NCBI RefSeq assembly: GCF_000298195.1
Contig: NZ_BAHC01000169.1
Location: 1-64,000, forward strand
Source: Gordonia rhizosphera NBRC 16068
GTDB taxonomy: Bacteria > Actinomycetota > Actinomycetes > Mycobacteriales > Mycobacteriaceae
Direction: 5' to 3'
Length of the DNA: 64,000 nt
Of this stretch, positions 1 to 8,449 are shown piece after piece. Under the pieces are notes generated by a model. That model saw nothing but the letters and a program-made list of their open reading frames with translations, did no database searches and was not told where the DNA came from. Each line of letters opens with the position of its first letter. Position 1 is the stretch's first letter. The position numbers and the translations under genes were made by a program.

Positions 1-116
1 CCCACTGTCCGGGCCGACCCTTTCCGCTCGTCGCAGACCGCGGAATAGTTCGTGATTATAGATCAGCCATACTCATAAGAAGATCTAGACCATTCGGAAC
101 CTTCAACCGCATCTCC

Positions 117-884
117 TCAGTACCTCATGTGGATGCCCGCCGCGACGTTGACGATCTCTCCGGTGATGGAGGCCGCACGATCGGAGATCAGGAACGCGCC
201 CGCCTCGACGATGTCGGTCACGTTGGCCAGGCGCCCGAGTGGCGACTTCGGGAGCTCGCTCTCTTTCAGCTCGGGGTGTAGGGCATCGACGAATCGCGTT
301 CCGGTGACGACACCCATCGAGAGCGTGTTCGCGCGGATCCCGTACGGCCCACCCTCGTGGGCGCAGCTACGGGTCAAGACGTTGAGGCCACCCTTGGATA
401 CCGCGTAGGGAGCCTCGATGCCCTCGCCCCCGACGTCGGGGGCATAGGTGGAGATGTTGAGGATGACGCCGGGTACCTTCGCGTCGCGCATCTGGGTCAT
501 CGCGAGCTTGGACAGCATCCACGGACCGCTGAGGTTGACCGACAGAACGCGGTCCCAGTCGGCCGGGTCGTAGTCGAAGATCGGACCGAGAACGTTGTAG
601 GCGGCGTTGTTGACCAGGATGGATATCGGACCCATTTCGTTACGGACCCAACTGGCGACCTCGACGATCTGCTCTCGATCACCGACGTCGAGCTGTTTCG
701 CCACTGCCCGACCGCCGTTCACCTCGGCGATGGCCTCCGCCGCGGCCACCACTCGTCGCGGGTGTGAGTCGGTCACGACCACGGTCGCCCCGTCCGCGGC
801 GAGCCGCATCGCCAACGCCTTGCCGATGCCGTCGCCCGCAGCACCGGTGACAAGTGCGATCCGACCGGCCAGTTCGTCTGCCAC
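117..884 (-). CDS. Short-chain dehydrogenase/reductase (SDR)
   Basis: This 255-residue NAD(P)-dependent oxidoreductase has a classical SDR fold. The N-terminal cofactor loop is TGAAGDGIG near residue 13, one residue longer than the usual TGxxxGIG. An NNA motif follows near residue 90, and the catalytic Ser and Tyr-x-x-x-Lys (YAVSK) lie near residues 145-165. The start is GTG at 884 with AAGGAGG four bases upstream. It is divergent from the thiolase at 1110. It probably oxidises a hydroxyacyl-CoA or alcohol intermediate of the surrounding catabolic cluster; the substrate is not readable from sequence. Confidence 0.85.
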   Translation of the reverse strand: MADELAGRIALVTGAAGDGIGKALAMRLAADGATVVVTDSHPRRVVAAAEAIAEVNGGRAVAKQLDVGDREQIVEVASWVRNEMGPISILVNNAAYNVLGPIFDYDPADWDRVLSVNLSGPWMLSKLAMTQMRDAKVPGVILNISTYAPDVGGEGIEAPYAVSKGGLNVLTRSCAHEGGPYGIRANTLSMGVVTGTRFVDALHPELKESELPKSPLGRLANVTDIVEAGAFLISDRAASITGEIVNVAAGIHMRY

Positions 885-913
885 GCATCCTCCTTAATTA
901 GTTTAATGAATTT

Positions 914-927
914 ACCTATTGGTAGGT
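914..927. promoter_or_regulatory. Inverted repeat, candidate operator
   Basis: The sequence ACCTATTGGTAGGT is a perfect inverted repeat of ACCTA around TTGG. It lies 30 bases upstream of the minus-strand SDR and about 180 bases upstream of the plus-strand thiolase, in the shared divergent promoter region. This fits a TetR-type operator, but the regulator is unknown. Confidence 0.4.
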
Positions 928-1016
928 TACCACGCGATCCAGCCCCCGGGACGAACGCCGCTCCGGCAACTCGGGCCGACTCACAGCATCACGCGCGATT
1001 GACTGTTAATAGTTAA

Positions 1017-1027
1017 TGTATTGTACT
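1017..1027. promoter_or_regulatory. Shared promoter motif TGTATTGTACT (copy 1)
   Basis: This 11-mer recurs exactly at 5116-5126 upstream of the acyl-CoA dehydrogenase. Its core also occurs in the 4070-4079 promoter region. It sits in an AT-rich stretch about 85 bases upstream of the thiolase start, and may be a common operator or promoter element of the three units. Confidence 0.4.
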
Positions 1028-1109
1028 TATTGACGTTCTGGTCCACGTCATATGTGTGACCGATGCCGAGCGAATCGGCAGGCAGAACCACCCACAGAAG
1101 GAGATAGAC

Positions 1110-2282
1110 ATGCGCGACGCCGTGATCGTCGAAGCCGTACGCAGCCCGATCGGCAAGCGGAACGGCTCACTGAAGGGGGTTCACGCCGTCGAACTCTCGG
1201 CTCAGATCCTGAACGCGCTGGCCGCCCGCTCAGGTATCGACGTCAACCTCATCGACGACGTGCATTGGGGCAACGTGATCAGCATCGGCGAGCAGTCCGG
1301 CAACGTCGGCCGGATGGCGGTCCTGGGTGCCGGCTGGCCCGAGTCGATTCCCGGTTTCACGGTGGACCGCCAATGCGGCTCGTCGCAGCAGGCCATCTCG
1401 ACGGCTGCGGCGGCGTTGATCTCCGGCCAGGCCGATGTGGTCGTGGCCGGCGGTGTGGAAATGATGTCGAATGTGCCGATGCAGGCCGCGAACGTCGAGG
1501 GCACTGGCGAGTTGGGCGGTCCCGCGGTGACCCGGTACGCGGACGAACTCAACCGATTTCCCGGATTCGGTGGCCGATTCAACCAGGGCGCCGGCGCAGA
1601 GAAGATCGCCGCCGACTACGGTCTGTCCCGCACCCAACTCGACGAATACTCGGTCGAATCCCACGAACGTGCGGCAGCCGCTCGCGACGCCGGCATGTTC
1701 GACGCCGAGATCGCCGCCGTCACGATCGATGACTCCACCTTCACCGCCGACGAGGGCATCAGGCCGGGGTCCACCGTGGACAGGCTCGCCGGCCTCAAGA
1801 CACCATTCCTCGACGACGGCGTCATCACCGCCGGCAACGCCTCGCAAATCTCCGACGGCGCAGCCGCACTGCTGATGACCACCTCTGAGAAGGCGGCCTC
1901 GCTGGGCCTGACCCCGATCGCCCGGGTGCACACCGCCGTCGTCACCGGAGACGATCCGGTCAAGATGCTCACCGGGCCGATCCCGGCGACCGCGCTGGCA
2001 TTGAAGCGCTCCGGCCTGTCGATCGGGGACATCGATGCCTTCGAGGTGAATGAGGCATTCGCACCGGTACCCCTCGCCTGGCAGATCGAGACCGGTGCAG
2101 CAAGCAAGCGACTCAACCCGCTCGGTGGCGCGATCGCACTCGGCCATCCGCTCGGCGCCTCCGGCGCACGACTCGCCGTGACCCTGGTCCACCATCTCAC
2201 GCACACCGGCGGCCGCTATGGCCTGCAGACAATGTGCGAAGGCGGCGGCACCGCCAACGCCACCATCTACGAAGCGCTCTGA
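1110..2282 (+). CDS. Acetyl-CoA acetyltransferase family thiolase
   Basis: This degradative thiolase (390 residues) would cleave a 3-ketoacyl-CoA with CoA at the end of a beta-oxidation round. All catalytic motifs are present: the nucleophilic Cys near residue 89 (DRQCGSS), NEAFA, the His in GHPLGASG, and the C-terminal Cys in CEGGGTAN. I chose ATG 1110 because GAAGGAGA stands just before it; an upstream in-frame start at 1056 has no ribosome site. The enoyl-CoA hydratase follows 40 bases later, so the two are probably one operon. Thiolases that finish phenylacetate breakdown (PaaJ) look similar, but this one lies about 33 kb from the paa genes. Confidence 0.9.
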   Translation: MRDAVIVEAVRSPIGKRNGSLKGVHAVELSAQILNALAARSGIDVNLIDDVHWGNVISIGEQSGNVGRMAVLGAGWPESIPGFTVDRQCGSSQQAISTAAAALISGQADVVVAGGVEMMSNVPMQAANVEGTGELGGPAVTRYADELNRFPGFGGRFNQGAGAEKIAADYGLSRTQLDEYSVESHERAAAARDAGMFDAEIAAVTIDDSTFTADEGIRPGSTVDRLAGLKTPFLDDGVITAGNASQISDGAAALLMTTSEKAASLGLTPIARVHTAVVTGDDPVKMLTGPIPATALALKRSGLSIGDIDAFEVNEAFAPVPLAWQIETGAASKRLNPLGGAIALGHPLGASGARLAVTLVHHLTHTGGRYGLQTMCEGGGTANATIYEAL

Positions 2283-2322
2283 GCAATCGGCAGCGGATCA
2301 CATCCAGATCAATGGAGAAGAC

Positions 2323-3087
2323 ATGACTCAACCCGACGTCCACATCGAGCAGCACGGACGAGTGCTGCAGATCATCATCGACCGTCCCGAGGCGCGCAAC
2401 GCGATCAACCGGGCGGTCAGCCTCGCACTCGCCGCCGCAATCGACCGGCTCGACGACGATCCAGACCTGTCGGTGGCAGTGATCGGAGGTACGGGCGGAT
2501 CGTTCAGCGCGGGCATGGATCTGAAGGCCTTCGCGCGCGGCGAAGACATGATGGCCGGTGAGCGCGGCCTAGGTTTCACCGGTAAGCCACCGATCAAGCC
2601 GATGATCGCCGCCGTGGAGGGATACGCACTCGGCGGTGGTTGCGAACTCGCTCTCGCGGCCGACATGATCGTCGCCGGGCGCACCGCACGATTCGGCCTC
2701 CCCGAGGTCAAGCGCGGGTTGGTGGCGGGTGGTGGCGGGCTCCTTCGTCTACCCCAGCGCATTCCGCGACAATTCGCGATGGAGATGGTGCTCACGGGTA
2801 TGCATCTCACCGCTGACCGCGCGCACGAACTCGGGCTGGTCAATAGAGTGACCGACGACGGGGAGGCGCTGGCGGGAGCGATGGCACTCGCACAGGAGAT
2901 CTCCGAAAACGGCCCGCTCGCGATCGCTGCGTCGAAGCGGGTCATCGTCGAGTCGCAGGATTGGTCCACCGAGGTGATGTTCGATGAACAGGCCAAGCTC
3001 GTACATCCTGTGTTCACCTCGGCGGATGCACGGGAAGGGGCGCTGGCGTTCGCCGAAAGACGGACTCCGCAGTGGCGCGGCGTTTGA
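2323..3087 (+). CDS. Enoyl-CoA hydratase/isomerase (crotonase)
   Basis: The protein (254 residues) is a crotonase-fold enzyme that hydrates or isomerises enoyl-CoA esters. Visible motifs are AGMDLKAF near residue 65, the oxyanion-hole region GYALGGGCELA near 105 and the acidic FGLPEVKRGL near 127. ATG 2323 follows GGAGAAG. The gene lies 40 bases after the thiolase and ends just before a strong palindrome at 3093, so the two-gene operon probably terminates there. Confidence 0.9.
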   Translation: MTQPDVHIEQHGRVLQIIIDRPEARNAINRAVSLALAAAIDRLDDDPDLSVAVIGGTGGSFSAGMDLKAFARGEDMMAGERGLGFTGKPPIKPMIAAVEGYALGGGCELALAADMIVAGRTARFGLPEVKRGLVAGGGGLLRLPQRIPRQFAMEMVLTGMHLTADRAHELGLVNRVTDDGEALAGAMALAQEISENGPLAIAASKRVIVESQDWSTEVMFDEQAKLVHPVFTSADAREGALAFAERRTPQWRGV

Positions 3088-3092
3088 CCCCG

Positions 3093-3134
3093 ACGCAAAG
3101 GAGGCCCCGCCGGCCGGCGGGGCCTCCTTTGCGT
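3093..3134. terminator. 42-bp perfect palindrome, bidirectional terminator
   Basis: Two 21-base halves are exact reverse complements, centred at 3113/3114, with no loop bases beyond the folding minimum. The palindrome lies between the convergent crotonase (ending 3087) and SDR (ending 3254). There is no strong T-tract, which is common for actinobacterial terminators. Confidence 0.75.
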
Positions 3135-3253
3135 ACCCAGACAGATCGGCCGGCGTGACGGCTTGTGAACCGCCACGCCGGCCATCGTCATCGCTGCGAC
3201 GACCGGGCGCCTCGGAGCAATCGCGCGAGGGTCGCTTCCGGTCGCAGCTCAGC

Positions 3254-4027
3254 TCATCGGGGACCGAAGCGCTGAGCGCCGTCGAGCCGAAGGACTTCAC
3301 CGTTCACGTATCCGTTGGTGGCCAGGAACAGGGCGGCATCCGCGAACTCCGCGGGCTCGCCAAGTCGCTTGGGGAACGGCACATTCGCGGTGAACTTGGC
3401 GAGGGCGTCATCGCCGACGCTCTCCATGATCGCCGTCCGCATGGTGCCCGGAGCGATCGTGTTGTACCGGATACCGGTGGCGCTCAGGTCACGTGCTGCC
3501 GCCAGGGTCAACCCGATCACGCCGGCCTTGGCCGCGGCATAGGCGGCCTGACCGATCTGGCCCTCGTAGCCGGCGATCGACGCCGTTGTGACGATCGCGC
3601 CCCGCTCGCCGTTCTCTTGCGGCTCGAGTCCGGCCATGTGCGCGGCCGCCAACCGCGCCACATTGAACGTGCCCGACAAGTACAGATCGAGGGTCTTGGT
3701 GAATCCCTCCAGGGTCGCCGGACTCCCGTCGCGCCCGACCATCCGCTCCGCGACTCCCCAACCACCATGCGCGACAACAACTGTGCGCAGGTCACCGAGC
3801 CCGGCAGCCGCATCGAGAGCACTCCGCAACTCGGCATCCTCCAGGACGCTGGCGCGGGCATACACGGCCCGACTCCCCAGATCCGCGGCCAGTTTCTCAC
3901 CACGCTCATCGGCGAGATCGACGATCACCACCGACGCCCCCTCGCGATGAAGCGTGCGCACCGCAGCTTCCCCGAGACCACCGGCACCCCCGGTGACCAG
4001 CGCAACCGTTCCGTCGAGCTTGCTCAT
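3254..4027 (-). CDS. 3-hydroxyacyl-CoA dehydrogenase type-2-like SDR
   Basis: This SDR (257 residues) resembles the HSD10 group, which oxidises 3-hydroxy or 2-methyl-3-hydroxyacyl-CoA with NAD. It has the cofactor loop TGGAGGLG, then AHGG where most SDRs have NNAG, TTASIAGYEG, and the catalytic YAAAK. The C-terminal PFPKRLGEP and NGEVLRLDGA segments also fit that group. I chose ATG 4027 because GGAAGG lies six bases upstream; an ATG six bases earlier would abut the ribosome site. It is divergent from the hydratase at 4157. Confidence 0.85.
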   Translation of the reverse strand: MSKLDGTVALVTGGAGGLGEAAVRTLHREGASVVIVDLADERGEKLAADLGSRAVYARASVLEDAELRSALDAAAGLGDLRTVVVAHGGWGVAERMVGRDGSPATLEGFTKTLDLYLSGTFNVARLAAAHMAGLEPQENGERGAIVTTASIAGYEGQIGQAAYAAAKAGVIGLTLAAARDLSATGIRYNTIAPGTMRTAIMESVGDDALAKFTANVPFPKRLGEPAEFADAALFLATNGYVNGEVLRLDGAQRFGPR

Positions 4028-4069
4028 TTTCATCCTTCCGTCGCACACACTGGATCAATTCGCTAACTA

Positions 4070-4079
4070 ATTGTACTAT
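4070..4079. promoter_or_regulatory. Shared promoter motif ATTGTACTAT (copy 2)
   Basis: The 10-mer ATTGTACTAT recurs at 5119-5128 and in shortened form at 1020-1027. It lies between the divergent SDR (start 4027) and hydratase (start 4157). It could be an operator or a -10 region shared by the first three transcription units. Confidence 0.4.
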
Positions 4080-4156
4080 AACCGTCGTGCGCGTCCGGCG
4101 GAACCCCGCCCGCAGGCCGCCGTAGTCCCCGACCTCGAGAAAGGCAGGAACACCCT

Positions 4157-5098
4157 GTGCCCGAGTACAAATACATCACCGACGAACGCCTCCATGACGG
4201 GCGTGTCGCACGAATCAGCCTGAATCGCCCGGAGACACGCAATGCTCAGAACCGCGGCATGCTCGTCGAACTCGACGACGCCTTTCGCCGGGCCGAGCAG
4301 GACGACACCGTCGCCGTCATCATCCTCGCCGGCAACGGCAAGAGTTTCTCGGCCGGCCACGACATGGGATCACGGGTGGTCGCCGACGAAGAACTGCCCG
4401 GCCCCAACCAGCATCCGACGTTCCAGATCGACGGCGGAACGGCGGCGTCCCACGTCGAGCGCCGGACGCTGCAGGAGTGGCAATACTACTTCGAATGCAA
4501 CCGTCGATGGCGCGACATCCGGAAGATCACGATCGCGCAGGTCCATGGCAACGTCATCTCGGCGGGCCTCATGCTGATGTGGGCGTGCGATCTGATCGTC
4601 GCCGCCGAGAACACGACCTTTGCCGACATCGTTGCCACCCGCTTGGGAATGCCCGGTGTCGAGTACCTCGCGCATCCTTGGGAATTCGGTCCGCGCAAGG
4701 CGAAAGAACTTCTGCTCACGGGAGACTCGATCGATGCCGAGGAAGGCTACCGGCTCGGCATGGTGTCGAAGATCTTCCCAGACGACGAACTCGCCGAACG
4801 CACACTGGCATTTGCCGAACGCATCGCCCGACGCCCCGCGATGGCTCGCATGCTGGTCAAGGAGTCGATCAATGGTGCGGTGGATGCGATGGGCTTTCAG
4901 GAATCCCTCAAACACAGCTTCTATCTCCACCAACTCGGACACGCACACTGGACCGCCATGCACGACGACAAGTTCCCCGCGGCCAAACCCGGACCGGACA
5001 TCGAGGACTGGCAGACCGCGGGCCCGATACGGCCCAGTCGTCGTGATGATTCGTGCGAGCCGGCCCTGCCACCGACCGAGCACGCTCGCATCGGATAA
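4157..5098 (+). CDS. Enoyl-CoA hydratase family protein
   Basis: This crotonase homologue of 313 residues is longer than the usual 255-270. It shows SFSAGHDMG near residue 70, an extra segment of about 40 residues after it, ISAGLMLMWACDL in the oxyanion-hole position and TRLGMPGVEYL. The GGCELA consensus of typical hydratases is replaced by AGLMLMW, so substrate and activity may differ. The start is a GTG codon about eight bases after AGGCAGGA. It probably acts on an enoyl-CoA in the cluster pathway together with the acyl-CoA dehydrogenase at 5179. Confidence 0.8.
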   Translation: MPEYKYITDERLHDGRVARISLNRPETRNAQNRGMLVELDDAFRRAEQDDTVAVIILAGNGKSFSAGHDMGSRVVADEELPGPNQHPTFQIDGGTAASHVERRTLQEWQYYFECNRRWRDIRKITIAQVHGNVISAGLMLMWACDLIVAAENTTFADIVATRLGMPGVEYLAHPWEFGPRKAKELLLTGDSIDAEEGYRLGMVSKIFPDDELAERTLAFAERIARRPAMARMLVKESINGAVDAMGFQESLKHSFYLHQLGHAHWTAMHDDKFPAAKPGPDIEDWQTAGPIRPSRRDDSCEPALPPTEHARIG

Positions 5099-5115
5099 TC
5101 CGCTTAATTAGATAG

Positions 5116-5128
5116 TGTATTGTACTAT
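5116..5128. promoter_or_regulatory. Shared promoter motif TGTATTGTACT (copy 3)
   Basis: TGTATTGTACTAT lies in the AT-rich gap between the hydratase (ending 5098) and the acyl-CoA dehydrogenase (start 5179). Its first 11 bases are identical to 1017-1027. The surrounding bases also form ATAGT-N7-ACTAT. Confidence 0.4.
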
Positions 5129-5178
5129 TTGAATACATTTCAGAACCTTCAGCCACTAGTTCATCGGGAGCCATAGCC

Positions 5179-6327
5179 ATGCAACGCAAGATCTTCGAAC
5201 CGGAACACGACGAGTTCCGGGCCACCGCTCGAGCCTTCTTCGAGACCGAATGTGTCCCGTACGCCGACGAATGGGAGCAGCGCGGATACGCTGACCGGGA
5301 GGCGTGGGTCAAGGCCGGCAAGCTCGGACTGCTCGGCTGGGAGATGCCCGAAGAGTACGGCGGCGCCGACATCCAGGACTTCCGTTTCAACGCCATCCTG
5401 AACGAGGAGTACCACGCCAGCGGCGCGGTCGGCATCGGACTCGGCGTGCAGAACGACATTCTGTCGGGCTACTTCCGCGAACTGACCACCGACGAGCAGA
5501 AGGCACGGTGGCTGCCCAAGTACATCAGTGGCGACTACATCACCGCGATCGCCATGTCGGAGCCCGGCGCGGGTTCCGATCTGGCCAACGTCAAGACGTC
5601 GGCACGACGCGACGGCGACCACTACGTCATCAACGGGTCCAAGACCTTCATCTCCAACGGTATGCTCGCCGATCTCGTTGTCGTCGTGTGCCGCACCGAT
5701 CCCGATGCCGAGAAGCCTCACAAGGGACTCAGCCTGATCGTGGTCGAAACCGGCACGGAGGGATTCACCCGCGGCCGCAACCTCGACAAGATCGGGCAGA
5801 AGGCGGCCGACACTTCTGAACTGTTCTTCGAGAACGTCCGCGTGCCGGTGGAGAATCTCATCGGCGAGGAGAACCGCGGCTTCTACCACCTCATGCGCAA
5901 TCTCCCAGCCGAACGTCTCGGTATCGCGATCCATGCCGCGGCACAGGCGCGACGCGCGGTCACCCTCGCCACCGACTATGCGCGCGAACGAAAGGCGTTC
6001 GGACAGCAGATCGGTACCTTCCAGGTCAATCGACACGCCCTCGCACAGATGCACGTGGAAGCCGACATCATGCAGAACTACATCGACCAGTGCATCATTG
6101 CGGTCAATGCCGGCGAACTGACCGCCGAGGAAGCCGCCGGAGCGAAGTGGTGGGCGACCGAAACCCAGTGGCGCATCATCGATCGCTGCCTGCAGATGTA
6201 CGGCGGATACGGGTATATGAACGAGTACGAGATCGCGCGACTCTGGCGTGACTCGCGTGTGCAGCGCATCTACGGCGGCACCAACGAGATCATGCTCGAT
6301 CTGATCGGACGCAAGCTCGGATTCTGA
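5179..6327 (+). CDS. Acyl-CoA dehydrogenase
   Basis: This 382-residue FAD enzyme introduces the alpha-beta double bond into acyl-CoA and passes electrons to ETF. The three standard domains are visible: an N-terminal helical part, the middle beta domain (AMSEPGAGSDLANVKT, INGSKTFISNG), and the C-terminal helical domain with GGYGYMNEY, the Arg-containing WRDSRVQRIYGGTNEIM, and the usual Glu base region. ATG 5179 follows GGGAG. A hairpin terminator at 6340 follows the stop. Confidence 0.92.
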   Translation: MQRKIFEPEHDEFRATARAFFETECVPYADEWEQRGYADREAWVKAGKLGLLGWEMPEEYGGADIQDFRFNAILNEEYHASGAVGIGLGVQNDILSGYFRELTTDEQKARWLPKYISGDYITAIAMSEPGAGSDLANVKTSARRDGDHYVINGSKTFISNGMLADLVVVVCRTDPDAEKPHKGLSLIVVETGTEGFTRGRNLDKIGQKAADTSELFFENVRVPVENLIGEENRGFYHLMRNLPAERLGIAIHAAAQARRAVTLATDYARERKAFGQQIGTFQVNRHALAQMHVEADIMQNYIDQCIIAVNAGELTAEEAAGAKWWATETQWRIIDRCLQMYGGYGYMNEYEIARLWRDSRVQRIYGGTNEIMLDLIGRKLGF

Positions 6328-6339
6328 TCGCCACGCCCG

Positions 6340-6374
6340 CGGACCCCACGCCCCTGCACGCGGCGTGGGGTCCG
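6340..6374. terminator. Hairpin terminator
   Basis: A perfect 12-bp stem (6340-6351 with 6363-6374) encloses an 11-base loop. It starts 12 bases after the acyl-CoA dehydrogenase stop codon and would end that transcript. Confidence 0.75.
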
Positions 6375-6428
6375 TCGGCGCATGTGGGCCGGATAAACCC
6401 CACCACACGACCAACACGATCCGATCAG

Positions 6429-6951
6429 GGCACCGTCGCCGAATTCGGTGGCTTGGACATCTTGGTCAACAATGCAGAGACGTCCACCCGGGGGCTCATC
6501 GAGAAAACCGCCCTCAGCGACGTCGTGGCCAACTGGGAGAGCGGCGCGTTGGCCACCTTCTGCACGATGCAGACGGCCCTGCCCCATCTGAAGGACGGCA
6601 CCGACGCGATCGTCGTCAACTTCGGCTCGAGCACGGCCATCGACGGCGCTTCGGGATTCGGTGCCTACGCCGATGGCGAAGGAGGCCATCCGCGGGCCCA
6701 GTCGGGTGGCGGCCCGCGAATGGGGCCGCTACGGGATCCGGGTCAACGTGGTGGTACCCAACGCACTATCCCCCGCGGCCGCCGACTTCCGTACCGCGCA
6801 ACCGGAACGGTTCGAACGGATGCTGAAGGGGATTCCGTTGGGCCGCGTCGGAGACCCGGAAACTGATATCGGGCGGGCAGTAGTCGCCCTGGCCAGCTCC
6901 GATCTGGGGTACATGACCGGGGAGAGCATCATGCTGACCGGCGGAGCGTAA
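6429..6951 (+). pseudogene. Frameshifted, 5'-truncated SDR
   Basis: The first part reads GLDILVNNAET and VNFGSSTAIDG and reaches GAY in one frame. The rest (MAKEAIRG, GIRVNVVVPNA, MTGESIMLTGGA) continues in another frame from about 6671. Deleting one base near 6670-6672 would restore the catalytic Y-A-M-A-K. The N-terminal cofactor loop is also missing: recognisable homology begins only at about 6429. It is therefore a double lesion in an SDR gene, a pseudogene unless the frameshift is a sequencing error and a start exists upstream. Confidence 0.8.
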
Positions 6952-6979
6952 CCGGTCGCAACAGCCCTACCCGACCGCG

Positions 6980-7672
6980 TCACCCCACGCCGGGGACCGG
7001 TATCTGTGCACCGGTGATCGCCTGGGAGGCGTCGGACAGCAGAAAGGAGATCGTGTCGGCGATCCGAGCCGGCGTCACCCAACCCTTGCGGGTCGAATCC
7101 GGCTGCGCCGCACGGTTCGCCGGAGTGTCGATCACCGACGGGAGGATCGCGTTGGCCCGGATGCCGTCCTGCTGATATTCGACGGCCAGCGCCGACAGGA
7201 ATGCCCAGACCGCGGCCTTCGATGTGACATAGGCCGCAGCCCCGGAGAACGGAGCGAACGCGGCCTTGGCCGACACGCCCACCACGGACCCGCCGCCAGA
7301 AGCGACGATGTGCGGAAGTGCGAAGTGCGACAGCAGGTACAACGGTCGCAAATTCAGTTGGATAAGGCGCTCGAAGTCGCCGACGGGTGTACCGTCGATG
7401 CGCTCACCCATCGCGAAACCACCCACCAGATTGACGACCGAGGTCAACGGGGCATCACTACGGGCGGTGGCGACCGAAACCACGTCGCCCACCCGTTGTT
7501 CGTCGAACAGGTCGGCCCGGCACAGTTCGACGCGCTCATGGTCGGGCAGCCGGGACAGCTCACGTTCCGCGATCCACGGCACGATCACCCGCCAGCCGTC
7601 TGCGACCAGACGTTCGACGACAGCGACTCCGAGACCGCCGCTTCCTCCGGAGACGATCACCGACTGTGTCAT
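6980..7672 (-). CDS. Short-chain dehydrogenase/reductase
   Basis: This 230-residue SDR has the cofactor loop SGGSGGLG at its start, NLVGG in the NNAG position, Ser in VGVSAKAAF, and the catalytic YVTSK. ATG 7672 is preceded by GAGAGG seven bases upstream, which decides it against an in-frame start at 7738. It is downstream of the thioesterase on the same strand, with a 70-base gap, so the two may be co-transcribed with the amidohydrolase group. Confidence 0.83.
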   Translation of the reverse strand: MTQSVIVSGGSGGLGVAVVERLVADGWRVIVPWIAERELSRLPDHERVELCRADLFDEQRVGDVVSVATARSDAPLTSVVNLVGGFAMGERIDGTPVGDFERLIQLNLRPLYLLSHFALPHIVASGGGSVVGVSAKAAFAPFSGAAAYVTSKAAVWAFLSALAVEYQQDGIRANAILPSVIDTPANRAAQPDSTRKGWVTPARIADTISFLLSDASQAITGAQIPVPGVG

Positions 7673-7742
7673 CTGAGTACCTCTCTTCAACGGGAGCGCC
7701 TGCTCCGAGTTCGATCTATCTGGGCCGCTGTTCGTCATGCGC

Positions 7743-8294
7743 CTATTGCTCTTCGAGCCAGCGGTAGTGATCGGTGAAATGGTCGGCGGGCCGTTTGACC
7801 ATCACCGCATCGGCCGAGGCGAGGATCGCGCCCGACGATTTCAATTCCAGTGTTGCGGAGACGAACACCTTGCGACCCTCGCGTGCGGTGATCCACGCAC
7901 GACCCACGAGATCCCAACCCACCGGGACGGGCTTGACGAACTTGACCGTCAGCGTGCCGGTGACCGCGAGCTCGTTGCGGAGCACCAGCGTGTGCCCCAC
8001 CAGTTCGTCCATCACCGACGCCGTCCACCCGCCGTGCGCGACATCGGGTCCGCCTTCCTCCTCGGGCGGGCAGACCACCTCGCTCACCACAACGCCATCA
8101 TCACCGAGTTGTTCGGCGTGGATACCGAACCTGCATCGGTCGATGGCACGGCATCCGTGGCAGAGGCTGACGCCGGTCCGAGATGGTGGGGAGTAGAACG
8201 GACTCGATGGATCGGTGCGGTCGATCGAGGCGGTGGGCCGACGATCGCTGGTGCGTTGCCCGTGAGCTGACAATGGTTGATGACCTTGATTCAT
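7743..8294 (-). CDS. PaaI/hotdog-family thioesterase
   Basis: The C-terminal 140 residues form a hotdog thioesterase: EEEGGPDVAHGGWTASVMDE carries the substrate-binding/catalytic segment, followed by VKFVKPVPVG and GRAWI strands. The N-terminal part holds two cysteine pairs (CHGC, DRC), a feature of some actinobacterial PaaI-like proteins. An open frame continues to 8399, but a terminator-like hairpin (8372-8411) covers that extension, so I use ATG 8294 (183 residues). The ribosome site is weak. It would hydrolyse an acyl-CoA to release CoA. Confidence 0.75.
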   Translation of the reverse strand: MNQGHQPLSAHGQRTSDRRPTASIDRTDPSSPFYSPPSRTGVSLCHGCRAIDRCRFGIHAEQLGDDGVVVSEVVCPPEEEGGPDVAHGGWTASVMDELVGHTLVLRNELAVTGTLTVKFVKPVPVGWDLVGRAWITAREGRKVFVSATLELKSSGAILASADAVMVKRPADHFTDHYRWLEEQ

Positions 8295-8371
8295 GTTGGT
8301 GGGAAACAACTTTCGAGGATTCGGTGGACTCAGCGGCCCGCCGCCCACCGCGGTGCGTGCAGCCCGGGTAC

Positions 8372-8411
8372 ATCTCGTCGGCGGTGCCTCGAGCGGCACC
8401 GCTGACGAGAT
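8372..8411. terminator. Hairpin terminator
   Basis: A 17-bp stem (8372-8388 with 8395-8411, one G-T mismatch) closes a six-base loop. It lies 39 bases downstream of the amidohydrolase stop (8450) on the minus strand. Confidence 0.65.
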
Positions 8412-8449
8412 GCGTTCATGTGGCGGTCGGGGTATCGGCGTGACCGCCG

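Noticed and set aside
5161-6417. 418-codon open frame on the minus strand opposite the acyl-CoA dehydrogenase
   Set aside because: It is the antisense shadow of a well-recognised enzyme in GC-rich DNA and shows no domain.
8295-8399. N-terminal extension of the thioesterase
   Set aside because: It is covered by a terminator-like hairpin and has no recognisable protein features.
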